A stretch of 47,347 nucleotides of DNA from Candidatus Aphodocola excrementigallinarum (GCA_018714855.1 DVMT01000053.1:1-47347); one strand, 5' to 3'. Numbered from the stretch's first letter, positions 35,248 through 46,369 are shown. Translations and numbers: made by a program. The notes: a model not told the origin generated them from the letters alone.

Positions 35248-35309
35248 TATATATTGATGCAAAATATTACAAAATGTGATAAAATATTTTTATGGTAGGA
35301 GGATATTAA

Positions 35310-37019
35310 ATGACAAGAGGATTATATATTGGTACCATAATTGTTATTCTTATTGTTATAATAATTACTTTAATTATAATAGTTAAAAATAAAAGAAAAA
35401 AAAGAATTGAAAACGCTTTAAATAAATTAGAAAAGGAAAAAAACTTACTTATAAATGTTCCTGTTTTAAACGAGCTTTCAAAAGTTGAGGCATTAGTTAA
35501 AAATAATGCTAAGTTAGAAGAAAAATATAATAATTGGAAAACCAAGTTTGCAATTATTGAAAACGAAACAATTCCACTTGTTAATGATATGCTAATAGAT
35601 GCTTCTTTTGCAGCTGATAAATCTAAACCAATAGATATTTATAAAAAAATAACGGAAATTGAAATAAAGTTATATGAAATAAAAACCAAGGTAAAAAACA
35701 TATTATCAGAGATAAAAGAAATAACTTCTAGTGAGGAAAGAAATAGAGCAACCGTAATTAAATTAAAGGCAATATACAGAAACTTAAAAAAGAGATTCGT
35801 TGATACTAAAGCTGATTATGAGGAAACCGCAAAAACGATTGAACTTCAATTTGAAACAATTGAAAAAAGGTTTGAAGAGTTTGAACGTGTTATGGAAAAG
35901 AAAGATTATGAAGAGGTTATATACGTTGTTAAAGGGTTAACTGAGATGCTAGAACACATGACCATTGTAATTGATGAAGTACCTGAAATAATGCTTATGG
36001 GTAAGAGCTTAATACCAAAAAGAACCGAGGATGTATCTTCTGAGTACATAAAACTTACCAGAGAAGGGTACCAATTAGATTATTTAAACGTTGAATATAA
36101 CATTATGGAAACCGAGAAAAAAGTAAATACTATTTTTGATCGGGTGCGGGTTCTAAACTTAGAAGACGTAAGTTTTGAACTTAAAACAATACTTGATTAT
36201 TATGATTCATTGTTTAATGATTTTGAAACCGAAAAGATATCTAGAAAATATTATGAAGAAGGTTTGGTTAATTTTGCTAAAAAACAAAAACATGTAAGTA
36301 AGATATTAAACGCGGTATCTAATAAATTACCGGAGATGAAAGAGCATTATAACTTAACTGATGATACTTTAAAGTCCGTTGATTTACTTAAAGATGAGTA
36401 TGATGATATCATTAAGGATTATGAAAAGTTAAAAGATTTAGATAGAAATCACACTTTTGCTTTTTCTAAACTTAATTCAGAATTAGAAATAATCATGTTA
36501 AAACTAACTAAACTTAATGAGAAATTAAATGGTTTATTACAAAAAGTAGGTAATTTAAAAGATGATGAAGAGCGAGCTAAAGGTCAGTTAGAAGATATTA
36601 AGCTTTTATTAAAACAATCTAAGTATCAAATAAGAAAAAACAGACTTCCTATTATACCTGATGTGTATTATGTTGAACTTACTGAGGCATCTGAGGCAAT
36701 TAAGGAAATTCAAAAAGAATTATCTAAAAGTCCAATAGATGTTGATACTTTAAACATAAGGGTTGATACTGCCCGTGATTTGGTATTTAAACTTCATAAT
36801 ACAACAGCAGACATGGTAAAAGCGGCACTTTTATCTGAATATGCAATTGTTTATGGAAACAGATATAGATCATCAAAGCAAATAATAAATGAAGGGTTAA
36901 TTAAAGCTGAAAGATTGTTTTTTAAAGGTGAATATAAAAAGTCTTTAGAAATAAGTATAAGTACGCTTGATGTTGTTGAACCGGGAATTCATAAAAAAAT
37001 ATTAGATTATAAAAAGTAA
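35310..37019 (+). CDS. ezrA: Septation ring formation regulator EzrA-like
   Basis: N-terminal single TM followed by long coiled-coil domain with EzrA-like pattern; near rpsD. Confidence 0.85.
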   Translation: MTRGLYIGTIIVILIVIIITLIIIVKNKRKKRIENALNKLEKEKNLLINVPVLNELSKVEALVKNNAKLEEKYNNWKTKFAIIENETIPLVNDMLIDASFAADKSKPIDIYKKITEIEIKLYEIKTKVKNILSEIKEITSSEERNRATVIKLKAIYRNLKKRFVDTKADYEETAKTIELQFETIEKRFEEFERVMEKKDYEEVIYVVKGLTEMLEHMTIVIDEVPEIMLMGKSLIPKRTEDVSSEYIKLTREGYQLDYLNVEYNIMETEKKVNTIFDRVRVLNLEDVSFELKTILDYYDSLFNDFETEKISRKYYEEGLVNFAKKQKHVSKILNAVSNKLPEMKEHYNLTDDTLKSVDLLKDEYDDIIKDYEKLKDLDRNHTFAFSKLNSELEIIMLKLTKLNEKLNGLLQKVGNLKDDEERAKGQLEDIKLLLKQSKYQIRKNRLPIIPDVYYVELTEASEAIKEIQKELSKSPIDVDTLNIRVDTARDLVFKLHNTTADMVKAALLSEYAIVYGNRYRSSKQIINEGLIKAERLFFKGEYKKSLEISISTLDVVEPGIHKKILDYKK

Positions 37020-37033
37020 AAAGGGATGATAGC

Positions 37034-37951
37034 ATGAAAGAATGGCTTTTAAAAGATGAAAAACTTAAAGTTGGACGTCCACGTCTTGCAGATAGTAAGG
37101 TAATTAAAAAAGCTAAAATATTAATTTGTATTAGTGCTGTTATCGTCTTTTTTCTTTGCTTTAGTTTTTTTAGTGTTTTAAAAGGCACCACACCCATTAA
37201 TTTAGCTAAAGAACTTATGGCTTCTAAATTTAAAGGGGTATTATCTAACGAAAACGGATTTTTAGTTAAAGAATATTATGATAAAAATAGTAATTACGTA
37301 ATAGAAGTTAAAGTTCCAGACGTAATTTATAATTATTCCGGAAGTTATACTTACACTTTATATGAACAAGATGGTAAAAAATTAAAAAAGAAACAAGAAG
37401 AGACATTTGATAAAAAAACTCGTAATTTTAAAATAAAAATTAAGTCTTTAAAAAATGAGAATAAAACTTACAAAATAAAACTTCAAATAATAAACGCTGC
37501 TAAAATAACGGAAAACTATGCTCCTATTACCTGGGGATTTATTGATGCTTCAAAAAACGAGGATATGTATGCATATAAAACGTTTACCGTAAAAGGTTAT
37601 TATAGTCCAGTTACAAATGAGGAGATAAAAGAAGCAAAAGAAAGTGAAGATAAAATAACGGTTACCACAAATAAAAATGAACCAAGGTGCTTTATTCTAA
37701 ACGTTCCACAAAACGTAGAAAAAATTAAAGTAACTTATACAGACTCTTATAAAAAAGAAATAGTTTTAGCAAATGACAAAAATGTTTTGGGAAAGAAAAC
37801 TTACTGCGTTCCAAACCAAAATACGTTATCTAAAGTTACTTTTAAAGTGTATACTACAAATGATGATCTAAAGTTATCTAATTGGGATGTTAACGATAAT
37901 TACATAAGTAATACCTATGTTTTAAAGCCAGAAGCAGCATACAAAAATTAA
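37034..37951 (+). CDS. Membrane-anchored extracellular protein with VGRPRLADSK motif
   Basis: LKVGRPRLADSKVIKKAKILICISAVIVFFLCFSFF; extracellular beta-rich remainder. Confidence 0.7.
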   Translation: MKEWLLKDEKLKVGRPRLADSKVIKKAKILICISAVIVFFLCFSFFSVLKGTTPINLAKELMASKFKGVLSNENGFLVKEYYDKNSNYVIEVKVPDVIYNYSGSYTYTLYEQDGKKLKKKQEETFDKKTRNFKIKIKSLKNENKTYKIKLQIINAAKITENYAPITWGFIDASKNEDMYAYKTFTVKGYYSPVTNEEIKEAKESEDKITVTTNKNEPRCFILNVPQNVEKIKVTYTDSYKKEIVLANDKNVLGKKTYCVPNQNTLSKVTFKVYTTNDDLKLSNWDVNDNYISNTYVLKPEAAYKN

Positions 37952-37974
37952 GACTATTTAAAGTCTTTTTTTTT
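37950..37974 (+). terminator. Rho-independent terminator
   Basis: AAGACTATTTAAAGTCTTTTTTTT. Confidence 0.75.
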
Positions 37975-38006
37975 AAATTATTCATATCATTAATTAGGTG
38001 ATTATA

Positions 38007-38849
38007 TTGCTAAAACAAATGAGTAAATTAGCGTCTTTATTCTTACTTTTATTAGTTAGTTTTATATACACTGATAAAGTTTTTAGTGAGGTTAAGAAAA
38101 ACGATCCTTTAATGCAAGAAGTTATAAGTTATAAACAACAGCATGACGAAAAGCCGCTTGAGCCTAAGATTAGGGATAATGAGATGATTTTAGGATTATC
38201 AGGTCTTTATGTTGATGAAGAAGAATCTTATGAAAACATGAAAGATGATGATTCGTTTAACGAGAATAAAATAGTTTATAAAGAAGAATTACCAAAAAAA
38301 TCAATAACCAATAATTATGATTATTACATAACTAAAGGTAATGCTAAGAATAATAAAGTATCTATAATATTTAAAGTTGATTCTAATAAAAATTTAAATA
38401 ATTTAATTAAAAAGATAAAACAAGATAACGTAAAAATAAATTTATTTATAGATGGTGCTTATTTAGAAAAAAACGTTGAAAAAGCATTTGATTTAACCGA
38501 TTTAAACAGTGAAATATATAACTTAGGATACAATGGTAAATATGATAAAACAATGATAAAAGTTACCAATAATTTAATTGAGAGCATTACTTTAAAAAAC
38601 TCTAATTTATGTTTAAACGAAAGTAAAGATGATAATCAAAAAGAAATATGTAAAAATAAGAAAATGCATACTATAACACCAACGGTAATTAATCCTACAA
38701 TAACAGAATTAAAAGAAAAATTATCCAAAGGATTAATGATATCATATGATTTAGAAGATTATGATTTTTCTAATTTTAAATTAATGATAAACACAATCGA
38801 AAGTAGGGGCTATGAAATAGTTGGATTATCAGAGTTAATAAAAGAATAG
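38007..38849 (+). CDS. Degenerate polysaccharide deacetylase-like secreted protein
   Basis: KVSIIFKVDSNKNLNNLIKKIKQDNVKINLFIDGAYLEKN; C-terminal MINTIESRGYEIVGLSELI. TTG start inferred; ORF track start 37998. Confidence 0.5.
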   Translation: MLKQMSKLASLFLLLLVSFIYTDKVFSEVKKNDPLMQEVISYKQQHDEKPLEPKIRDNEMILGLSGLYVDEEESYENMKDDDSFNENKIVYKEELPKKSITNNYDYYITKGNAKNNKVSIIFKVDSNKNLNNLIKKIKQDNVKINLFIDGAYLEKNVEKAFDLTDLNSEIYNLGYNGKYDKTMIKVTNNLIESITLKNSNLCLNESKDDNQKEICKNKKMHTITPTVINPTITELKEKLSKGLMISYDLEDYDFSNFKLMINTIESRGYEIVGLSELIKE

Positions 38850-38865
38850 TTTTAATTAAAGAGAT

Positions 38866-38892
38866 TAATTGCAACTAAAAAGTTGCTTTTTT
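38866..38892 (+). terminator. Rho-independent terminator
   Basis: GCAACTAAAAAGTTGCTTTTTTT. Confidence 0.8.
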
Positions 38893-38960
38893 TAATTGTT
38901 TTCTATTTCTAAAAGAGTGCTTTAATGTTATAATATTTAAGACTGAAGTAAGGTGATATT

Positions 38961-41900
38961 ATGCATGATAAGTTAAAGTTATTATTAGATAAGATAAATA
39001 CTCCAAAAGAGTATTATGATTATTTTTTAAATGGTAAAATACTAAAATTAAAGCTTGATCACACAAGACGTAATGGTATTTTTGTAATAGAAGTAGAAAA
39101 ACCTTTAGATATTGAGGTTATTAAATACATTAACGAAAATATACGAATTGGTTTTCCTTCAATGGAGTCTGTTAAGGCAAGTTTTGTAATCAAAAATAAA
39201 AATTATGATGATATGATAAAGTATTATAATTACGTAATTGAAAACAGTACTTTAACCAAGCCGATGAAAGAGTTATTTGAAGAAAAAAAAGTTAGTGTTA
39301 AAAATAATACTTTAACTATAGAACTTGATAATATTGCTGAAGAAAACATCTTTAAAAATAATATGGATAGTGTTGAAAAACTATATAAAAAAATTGGGTT
39401 TGATGATTTTAAAATTAATTTATTTATAAATGAAGAGAAAAAAGAAGAAATAAAAGAACAAACGCCTAAAGTAGAAATAGTTAAAGAAGAAAAAAAAGAA
39501 AGTCCAATAATTTATGGTGATGATGTTAAAGGTAGCATTACTTTAATTAAAGATATTATAACGGAAGAGCAAAACATAACGGTTGAAGCATACGTTTTTG
39601 GAGTAGAAGAGTTTGAATCAAGTAAGAGTGCTTTTAAGATATTAACTTTTAAAATAAGTGATAATACTGATAGTATTTATGCTAAGTTTTTTACTAAGGA
39701 TGCAGATTCGTTTAAGAAGTTATCTAAGGCCATGAAGTCTGGCTGGTTTAGGATAAATGGTTATGTAAAGCAAGATCAGTACGCTAAGGATTTGGTGTTA
39801 AACATAAGAAACGTAGTTAAAATACCTTCTAAAGATAATTTGTTAAAGGATGATGCCGATGTAAAAAGGGTAGAACTTCACGCTCACACGATGATGAGTC
39901 AGATGGATGGTTCAACTAAGCTTGATTTAGGAAAACATACTTGTGAGCTCGTTACTAACGCGATTAACATGGGATACCGTGGTGTTGCGATAACGGATCA
40001 TAATGGATGTCAGGCTTTTCCGATTGCATACGGAATTATTAAGGCTCATAATAAGGGCATCGAAGACAAATCAAAACATTTTAAAGGATTATACGGAACT
40101 GAACTTACGCTAGTTGATGATACGGTTAACATCGTAGTAAGGAAAACTGATGAATCACTAATGGACAATACTTACGTTGTTTTTGATACAGAAACAACCG
40201 GTTTTAACGCAGCAGGTTTTGATCAAATGATTGAAATTGGTGCGGTAAAAATACATAAAGGTGAAATTATAGATAGATTTGATAAGTTAATTGATCCTAA
40301 AAGGCACATTCCAGATAGAATAACAGAACTTACACAGATTACTGATGCGATGGTATCCGGATGTGATGATGAAAAGACGGTAACCAAAGAGTTTTTAGCT
40401 TGGACAGGTGATTTACCAATGGTTGCCCATAACGCAAAGTTTGATATTTCATTTATCGAAATGGCCATGAAAAAATATGACTTAGGTGAGTTTAAAAACA
40501 CGGTAATTGATACTTTAGAATTATCACGTGCATTAGATCAAGGATACGCAAGACATAGCCTATCAGCATTAGTTAAAAGATACAACGTTCCATGGGATGA
40601 AGAAGCACACCATAGAGCGGATTATGACGCGGAAGGAACGGCTCTTGTATTTGATAAGTTCTTGCAAAAACTAAATGCACAAAATTATGAGAAGATAAGT
40701 GATTTAGATAGATTAATTAAAAAAGATGAAATTCATAAGTTTGGTAGAACCTTTCATTTTAACGCTATTGCACTTAATAAAACCGGGCTTAAAAACATCT
40801 TTAAAATGATATCGCTTGCAAACACGGTTTATTTATATAAAACGCCTAGAATTTTAAGAAGTGAAGTAGAACGTTTAAGAGAAGGTGTTTTAATAGGTTC
40901 TGGTTGCTATGAATCAGAGGTCTTTATCGAGGCAAGAAGTAAAGAAGGAGAAGAACTTTCTAACATCATTAACTTTTATGATTACGTAGAAGTGCAGCCT
41001 CCTGAGGTATATAACCATTTAATTCAAATGGGTGATTTTAAAGATGAAAAAGAATTAGAAAACCATATAAGAAAGATTATTAACGCGGTTAAAAGTGCTG
41101 GTAAGTTAATCGTTGCAACGGGTGATGTTCATCACTTTAGAAGGGAAGATAAAGTTTATCGAGAGATAATCGTTAATCAAAAAGTACCAGGAGGAGGACG
41201 TCATCCGCTAGCTAAAAAAGACATAAAAGAAATACCTTCACAGCACTTTAGAACAACTGATGAAATGCTTAATGATTTTGCTTTCTTAGGTAAGGAATTA
41301 GCATATGAAATCGTTGTTACAAACACTAATAAAGTGCTTGATATGGCAGATGAGGTAGAGGTAATAATAGATACTAAAGGAATACCTTTTTCACCAAGAG
41401 TTAAATCAGACGATGGAAAAAGTTACCTTGATTGCCCGCGTGTTGTAACAGATTTGGTATATGAAAAAGCAAAAGATTGGTATGGAGATCCTCTTCCATT
41501 AAACATTGAAGAGCGTATCGCAACGGAACTTTATGGTAACATAGTGTTTAACGTATGCTTGGAAAATGTAAAAGAAGAACATAAAGATTTAGCAGAAGAA
41601 GATCAAACTAACATGGCTTATTCAAAATTACATGAAGTTATATTAAAAGGATTTGATGCCGTTAAGGATTTATTAAGAACATACTTTAAAAACAACTGGA
41701 CGGATGATGAAGAACTAACTGATGATGCTTTAGAAAAGAAGGTAAAAAAAGAACTTGGAGGTATTATCGGTGGGGGATTCGATCCTATATACCTAATAGC
41801 ACAAAGACTTGTTAAGCACTCTAATGATGAGGGGTACTTAGTTGGATCCCGTGGATCGGTTGGTTCATCGTTTGTTGCAACCATGATGGGAATAACCGAG

Positions 41901-43544
41901 GTTAATCCGCTTCCTGCCCACTACAGATGTTTAAAATGTAAACATAGCTTATTTAATTTTGATGATGGTAAACCTTTAGGTTCGGTTTACTCAACCGGGT
42001 TTGACTTACCTGATAAAAAGTGTCCGGTTTGTGGAGAGAAGATGTATAAAGACGGACAAGACATGCCTTTTGCAACGTTCTTAGGATTTAACGCTGATAA
42101 AGTTCCTGATATCGACTTAAACTTTAGTGATTTAAACCAAGCATCAGCGCATGCTTATACGAAAGTGTTATTTGGTCCTGACAACGTATATCGTGCCGGA
42201 ACAATTGGTACGGTAGCGGAAAAAACGGCTTATGGTTTTGTTAAAGGTTACCTAGAGGATAAAGAAATAAATAAAAGACCCGCTGAAATTGAAAGATTAG
42301 CACTTGGATGTACCGGAGTTAAAAGAACAACAGGACAGCATCCAGGTGGAATAGTTGTTATTCCAGATTACATGGAAGTATTTGACTTTACACCATTTCA
42401 ATTTCCAGCAGATGATCCAACTAGTGCATGGAGAACAACTCACTTTGATTACCATGCAATAGATGAGTGCGTACTTAAATTAGATATATTAGGTCACTCT
42501 GATCCAACGCAATTAAGAATGATCCAAGATATTACTAAAACAGATATTACTAAAGTTCCACTTGATGATAAAGATACGATGTCTATTTTTACGTCAACTA
42601 AAGCGCTTGGCGTTACAAACGAGCAAATAATGTGTAAAACAGGTACGCTTGGAATACCTGAGTTTGGAACGAATTTTACGATCTCTTTGGTATATGAAAC
42701 CAAACCAACTACTTTTGCGGAGTTAATTAAAATATCAGGTTTATCACATGGTACTGACGTTTGGCTTGGTAATGCTCAGGAATTAATTAAAAATAACATC
42801 GTCCCGTTTAAAGACGTTATAGGGTGCCGTGACGATATAATGGTTTATTTAATGTATCATGGTGTAGAGCCGATAAAAGCATTTAAGATAATGGAATTCG
42901 TTCGTAAAGGAAGAGCATCTAAAGATCCAGAAACTTGGAAAACCCATATTAAGACGATGGAGGATGCAAATATTCCGGATTGGTTTATAAATTCATGTGG
43001 TAAGATAAAATACATGTTCCCTAAGGCTCACGCAGCAGCATACGTTATATCAGCATTTAGAATCGCTTGGTATAAAGTTCATATGCCAGTTGCCTTTTAC
43101 GCTTCATGGCTTACTTCTAAAGCAACGGACGTTGATGTTGAAGTGATGATAAGAGGTTATGATGCTATTAAAGAAAAGATAATTGAAATACAAAATAAAG
43201 GTTTTGATGCATCAAATAAAGAAACTGGTCAACTTGAAAGTTTAAGAGTTTCGTTAGAAGCAACCGCAAGAAAAATTAAGTTTTTGCCAGTTGATTTATA
43301 TGAAAGCGAGGCGACTACTTGGCGTGTTAAAGATGATAATTCTATATATCCACCTTTTAACGCAATAGATGGTCTTGGTGATACGGTTGCTAAAAAAATT
43401 GTTGAAGAAAGACAAAAAAATCCATTTATTTCAATAGAGGATTTACAATCAAGAGCAAAGGTTTCACAAACCTTAATAGATAAAATGAGACTTATGGGAA
43501 TATTAGAAGCATTACCAGAGTCTAGTCAGTTAAGTTTGTTTTAA
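38961..43544 (+). CDS. polC: DNA polymerase III alpha subunit, PolC type
   Basis: OB fold, PHP ELHAHTMMSQMDG, exonuclease VVFDTETTGF, catalytic FNADKVPDIDLNFS, Zn motif CLKC...CPVCG. Confidence 0.99.
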   Translation: MHDKLKLLLDKINTPKEYYDYFLNGKILKLKLDHTRRNGIFVIEVEKPLDIEVIKYINENIRIGFPSMESVKASFVIKNKNYDDMIKYYNYVIENSTLTKPMKELFEEKKVSVKNNTLTIELDNIAEENIFKNNMDSVEKLYKKIGFDDFKINLFINEEKKEEIKEQTPKVEIVKEEKKESPIIYGDDVKGSITLIKDIITEEQNITVEAYVFGVEEFESSKSAFKILTFKISDNTDSIYAKFFTKDADSFKKLSKAMKSGWFRINGYVKQDQYAKDLVLNIRNVVKIPSKDNLLKDDADVKRVELHAHTMMSQMDGSTKLDLGKHTCELVTNAINMGYRGVAITDHNGCQAFPIAYGIIKAHNKGIEDKSKHFKGLYGTELTLVDDTVNIVVRKTDESLMDNTYVVFDTETTGFNAAGFDQMIEIGAVKIHKGEIIDRFDKLIDPKRHIPDRITELTQITDAMVSGCDDEKTVTKEFLAWTGDLPMVAHNAKFDISFIEMAMKKYDLGEFKNTVIDTLELSRALDQGYARHSLSALVKRYNVPWDEEAHHRADYDAEGTALVFDKFLQKLNAQNYEKISDLDRLIKKDEIHKFGRTFHFNAIALNKTGLKNIFKMISLANTVYLYKTPRILRSEVERLREGVLIGSGCYESEVFIEARSKEGEELSNIINFYDYVEVQPPEVYNHLIQMGDFKDEKELENHIRKIINAVKSAGKLIVATGDVHHFRREDKVYREIIVNQKVPGGGRHPLAKKDIKEIPSQHFRTTDEMLNDFAFLGKELAYEIVVTNTNKVLDMADEVEVIIDTKGIPFSPRVKSDDGKSYLDCPRVVTDLVYEKAKDWYGDPLPLNIEERIATELYGNIVFNVCLENVKEEHKDLAEEDQTNMAYSKLHEVILKGFDAVKDLLRTYFKNNWTDDEELTDDALEKKVKKELGGIIGGGFDPIYLIAQRLVKHSNDEGYLVGSRGSVGSSFVATMMGITEVNPLPAHYRCLKCKHSLFNFDDGKPLGSVYSTGFDLPDKKCPVCGEKMYKDGQDMPFATFLGFNADKVPDIDLNFSDLNQASAHAYTKVLFGPDNVYRAGTIGTVAEKTAYGFVKGYLEDKEINKRPAEIERLALGCTGVKRTTGQHPGGIVVIPDYMEVFDFTPFQFPADDPTSAWRTTHFDYHAIDECVLKLDILGHSDPTQLRMIQDITKTDITKVPLDDKDTMSIFTSTKALGVTNEQIMCKTGTLGIPEFGTNFTISLVYETKPTTFAELIKISGLSHGTDVWLGNAQELIKNNIVPFKDVIGCRDDIMVYLMYHGVEPIKAFKIMEFVRKGRASKDPETWKTHIKTMEDANIPDWFINSCGKIKYMFPKAHAAAYVISAFRIAWYKVHMPVAFYASWLTSKATDVDVEVMIRGYDAIKEKIIEIQNKGFDASNKETGQLESLRVSLEATARKIKFLPVDLYESEATTWRVKDDNSIYPPFNAIDGLGDTVAKKIVEERQKNPFISIEDLQSRAKVSQTLIDKMRLMGILEALPESSQLSLF

Positions 43545-43554
43545 AGTTAGTGTA

Positions 43555-43586
43555 AAGAGCAATTTGACAAAATTACTCTTTTTTGC
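43555..43586 (+). terminator. Rho-independent terminator
   Basis: AGAGCAATTTGACAAAATTACTCTTTTTT. Confidence 0.7.
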
Positions 43587-43622
43587 TATCATAGCGCATT
43601 GAAATGCAAAGGGGTGTTTTGA

Positions 43623-44642
43623 ATGAAGAAAAACGAAGATAATTCATCAAAGGAATTTTTCGTGCTTTTAAAAGAAAAATTATCAGAAATTAAAGTAATT
43701 AATCATCATTTTGAAAAAATATATGATTTATATAATACGTGTTGTAGTTATAATTCAAAAGCTGATACTTATTTATGCTATCAAGAAAAAATAGAAAATT
43801 TATTAAATAATAAGAAGGGTAAAAAAGATTTTAAGAACTTGTTAATGGAAGTTTTAGGTCCACATTTTTTTGATTACTCTAAAGAAGATGAAAAAAATTT
43901 GCAAAAACAAAATATCGCTACAAGCTTAATGCTTCCTAAAATATTTGAAGGAGCAATCGGATTTAAATATAAAAACATTGAAATTCCTAAAAATTATGAT
44001 GAATTTGTTGAACAAATAGAAAACATTATTGAAATTTTAAATAATGATTCCATTTCAGATGACGAAAAGAGAAAATATGCTAACCCTTTAGTGGTAGTAG
44101 AAAATATTATTGCATCTAGATATAAAGAATTTTTAGATTCATATAACAACCAAAAATTTGTTATTAAAAAATTAGATGAAGTATTTAATTTATATAATAA
44201 GAAAAAACAAATAAAAATAAATGACGATATTAACTTGTTAATAAGTATATTAGATAAAAACATAGAATATACGGTAACTCATAATGGTGATGCAATAACA
44301 AATAAAGAACTTGGTTTTGGTGAAGTATTAAAATACTTTATTTTAGAACATAATGATTTATTGTTAAAAAAAGAAAAGGAAAAACAATTAAATAAAAGGA
44401 TTAATAGCTATTATAAGGACCTTACCAAAACACCAATAGACGTTATGAAAAAAGAACAATTTCCTTCTTATATTGATGCTGATGCATTAGAATTATATGA
44501 AGGTTTAGTAAAAAAAGTAGGAGATGCCTATGAAAAAAATAATAACTTGGCAGATTTATTTGGAATTACTCAATCAATGTATATTGGATACTTAGTTAAT
44601 AGGTATTATAAAGATTCTGATGAAAATACAAAAACAAAGTAG
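43623..44642 (+). CDS. Uncharacterised protein
   Basis: Long ORF with RBS AAAGGGGTG; no recognised motif. Confidence 0.7.
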   Translation: MKKNEDNSSKEFFVLLKEKLSEIKVINHHFEKIYDLYNTCCSYNSKADTYLCYQEKIENLLNNKKGKKDFKNLLMEVLGPHFFDYSKEDEKNLQKQNIATSLMLPKIFEGAIGFKYKNIEIPKNYDEFVEQIENIIEILNNDSISDDEKRKYANPLVVVENIIASRYKEFLDSYNNQKFVIKKLDEVFNLYNKKKQIKINDDINLLISILDKNIEYTVTHNGDAITNKELGFGEVLKYFILEHNDLLLKKEKEKQLNKRINSYYKDLTKTPIDVMKKEQFPSYIDADALELYEGLVKKVGDAYEKNNNLADLFGITQSMYIGYLVNRYYKDSDENTKTK

Positions 44643-44650
44643 GTGAAACG

Positions 44651-45679
44651 ATGGAAGAAAAAATAAATAAAGTAATAAGTTTTTTACAAAGTAAAATAGA
44701 TGAAATTAAAGTTGATTATAATATTGTATTAAACTCTAAAGAAAAAATATTAAAAAATGAAAAATATTTTTACCATAATACTGATATTACTTTGAATGCT
44801 GCTAATGTTTTAATAAAAAATAGATTTGATGACTTTTTAATACTTCCATTTAATATTAAAGATTTAAAAGAGATAACTAAAATGCAAGGTGATATGATCA
44901 CCAAGTTATTCTTTAATGATGTAAATATTAAAAATGGAAAAATAAAAGATTCTTGCTCATATGTTAATTTAATGCAAAGACTTTTTGCACCTGGTCAAAG
45001 AAGATCATTTAAAAAAGTAGATAAAGACAATAAAAAAGATAATAAAAATGGTATTCAATATAATATTTTAGAAAAAACAAAAACTAAATTTATTAGTTCA
45101 ATGGAATGTTTTTTAAGTAAAAATCTTAAGATTATTAATGCTTATACCAAGTTAATAAATAAGTTAAGTGCCGTTAAGCAATCAATTGGAAATGACGATG
45201 ATTATAAAAAAGCTTGTGAAGATTTATTTTCATATATAAAAGACGAACATATTGATTTGGGTATAATAGATAATTTAAAAGTAGATTTAAAAAGTAAAAT
45301 AAAAAAAGAAGAAAAAGATAATAAAAAAATTAAAGAATCAAAAATAGAAAAAGAAAAATTAGGTAATAACAGTGTTAAACAAGGCACAAGAGAAGAAAGA
45401 ATAAAAGCACATGAAAAAGAAGAACTTAACAAAACAATTTTAAGAGAATCAAAGGCGCTTAATGCTGATGCTAATTTTTGGGTTGATTTATTAGTGGATC
45501 AATTAAAAGAAATGGATTTAAAAACTACTAATGACTTTTTAGAAGATCCAGAATCTTATTTACCTGATGAAAATGAAAATAATTATAATCAAATTTTAGA
45601 GTTAACAATGAATAAATTAAAATATGTGGATGCGGATTCTGTTGTAATTGATACATTAAGTAATTTGGTTAGAAGATAA
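44651..45679 (+). CDS. Uncharacterised protein, Lys/Glu-rich central region
   Basis: Long ORF with RBS TAGGTGA; no recognised motif. Confidence 0.7.
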   Translation: MEEKINKVISFLQSKIDEIKVDYNIVLNSKEKILKNEKYFYHNTDITLNAANVLIKNRFDDFLILPFNIKDLKEITKMQGDMITKLFFNDVNIKNGKIKDSCSYVNLMQRLFAPGQRRSFKKVDKDNKKDNKNGIQYNILEKTKTKFISSMECFLSKNLKIINAYTKLINKLSAVKQSIGNDDDYKKACEDLFSYIKDEHIDLGIIDNLKVDLKSKIKKEEKDNKKIKESKIEKEKLGNNSVKQGTREERIKAHEKEELNKTILRESKALNADANFWVDLLVDQLKEMDLKTTNDFLEDPESYLPDENENNYNQILELTMNKLKYVDADSVVIDTLSNLVRR

Positions 45680-45726
45680 TTTTTTATCTTCTTTTATTTA
45701 TGGTATAATATTTTTTGGTGATGGTT

Positions 45727-46365
45727 ATGCATTTTCTTATAGATGATATAGAGTATAACGTAATAATTGAAAAGAAAAATAATAAAAATTTATATATAAG
45801 AGTTGATAAAGATTTAAATATAAAGGTATCCGCTCCTTTTTTATATACTAAAAAAATGATTATGGGTATTTTAAAGGAAAACGAAAAGTCAGTTATAAGA
45901 ATGATTAAGAATCAAAAAAAGAAAAATGAAAATGAAAAAGATGAATGTTATAACTTACTTGGAAGTAAATTAAACGTTTTATATAAAGACGTTAAAAGGC
46001 CCGTGTTTACTGATAACACGTTAATTGTAAAAGATGATAAAATGCTTGATAATTGGTTTAAAAGGGAAGCTAAAAAAGTGTTTAAGTATTATTTGGATGA
46101 GGCTTATTACGTGTTTGATGAAAAAATTCCTTATCCTAAACTTAAAATAAGAAGTATGAAAACACGCTGGGGAGTATGTAACAGACGTGATAATTCAGTT
46201 ACTTTAAATTTAGAGTTAATAAAAAAAGATAAGAAATACTTAAATTACGTAATTGTCCATGAGTTATCTCATTTTGTTCATTTTGATCATAGTAAAGCTT
46301 TTTGGAAAACGGTTAATAAGTATTGTCCTGAATATAAATTAGTAAGAAAAGAATTAAAGGAGTAA
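45727..46365 (+). CDS. YgjP-like (M48/WLM-type) metallopeptidase domain protein
   Basis: RSMKTRWGVCNRRDNSVTLNLELIKKDKKYLNYVIVHELSHFVHFDHSKAFW. ORF track start 45715. Confidence 0.9.
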   Translation: MHFLIDDIEYNVIIEKKNNKNLYIRVDKDLNIKVSAPFLYTKKMIMGILKENEKSVIRMIKNQKKKNENEKDECYNLLGSKLNVLYKDVKRPVFTDNTLIVKDDKMLDNWFKREAKKVFKYYLDEAYYVFDEKIPYPKLKIRSMKTRWGVCNRRDNSVTLNLELIKKDKKYLNYVIVHELSHFVHFDHSKAFWKTVNKYCPEYKLVRKELKE

Positions 46366-46369
46366 TAAC

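Noticed and set aside
40223-42703. Minus-strand ORFs inside polC (40223-40501, 41618-41884, 42494-42703)
   Set aside because: Fully contained opposite a clear polC reading frame, with no supporting motifs.
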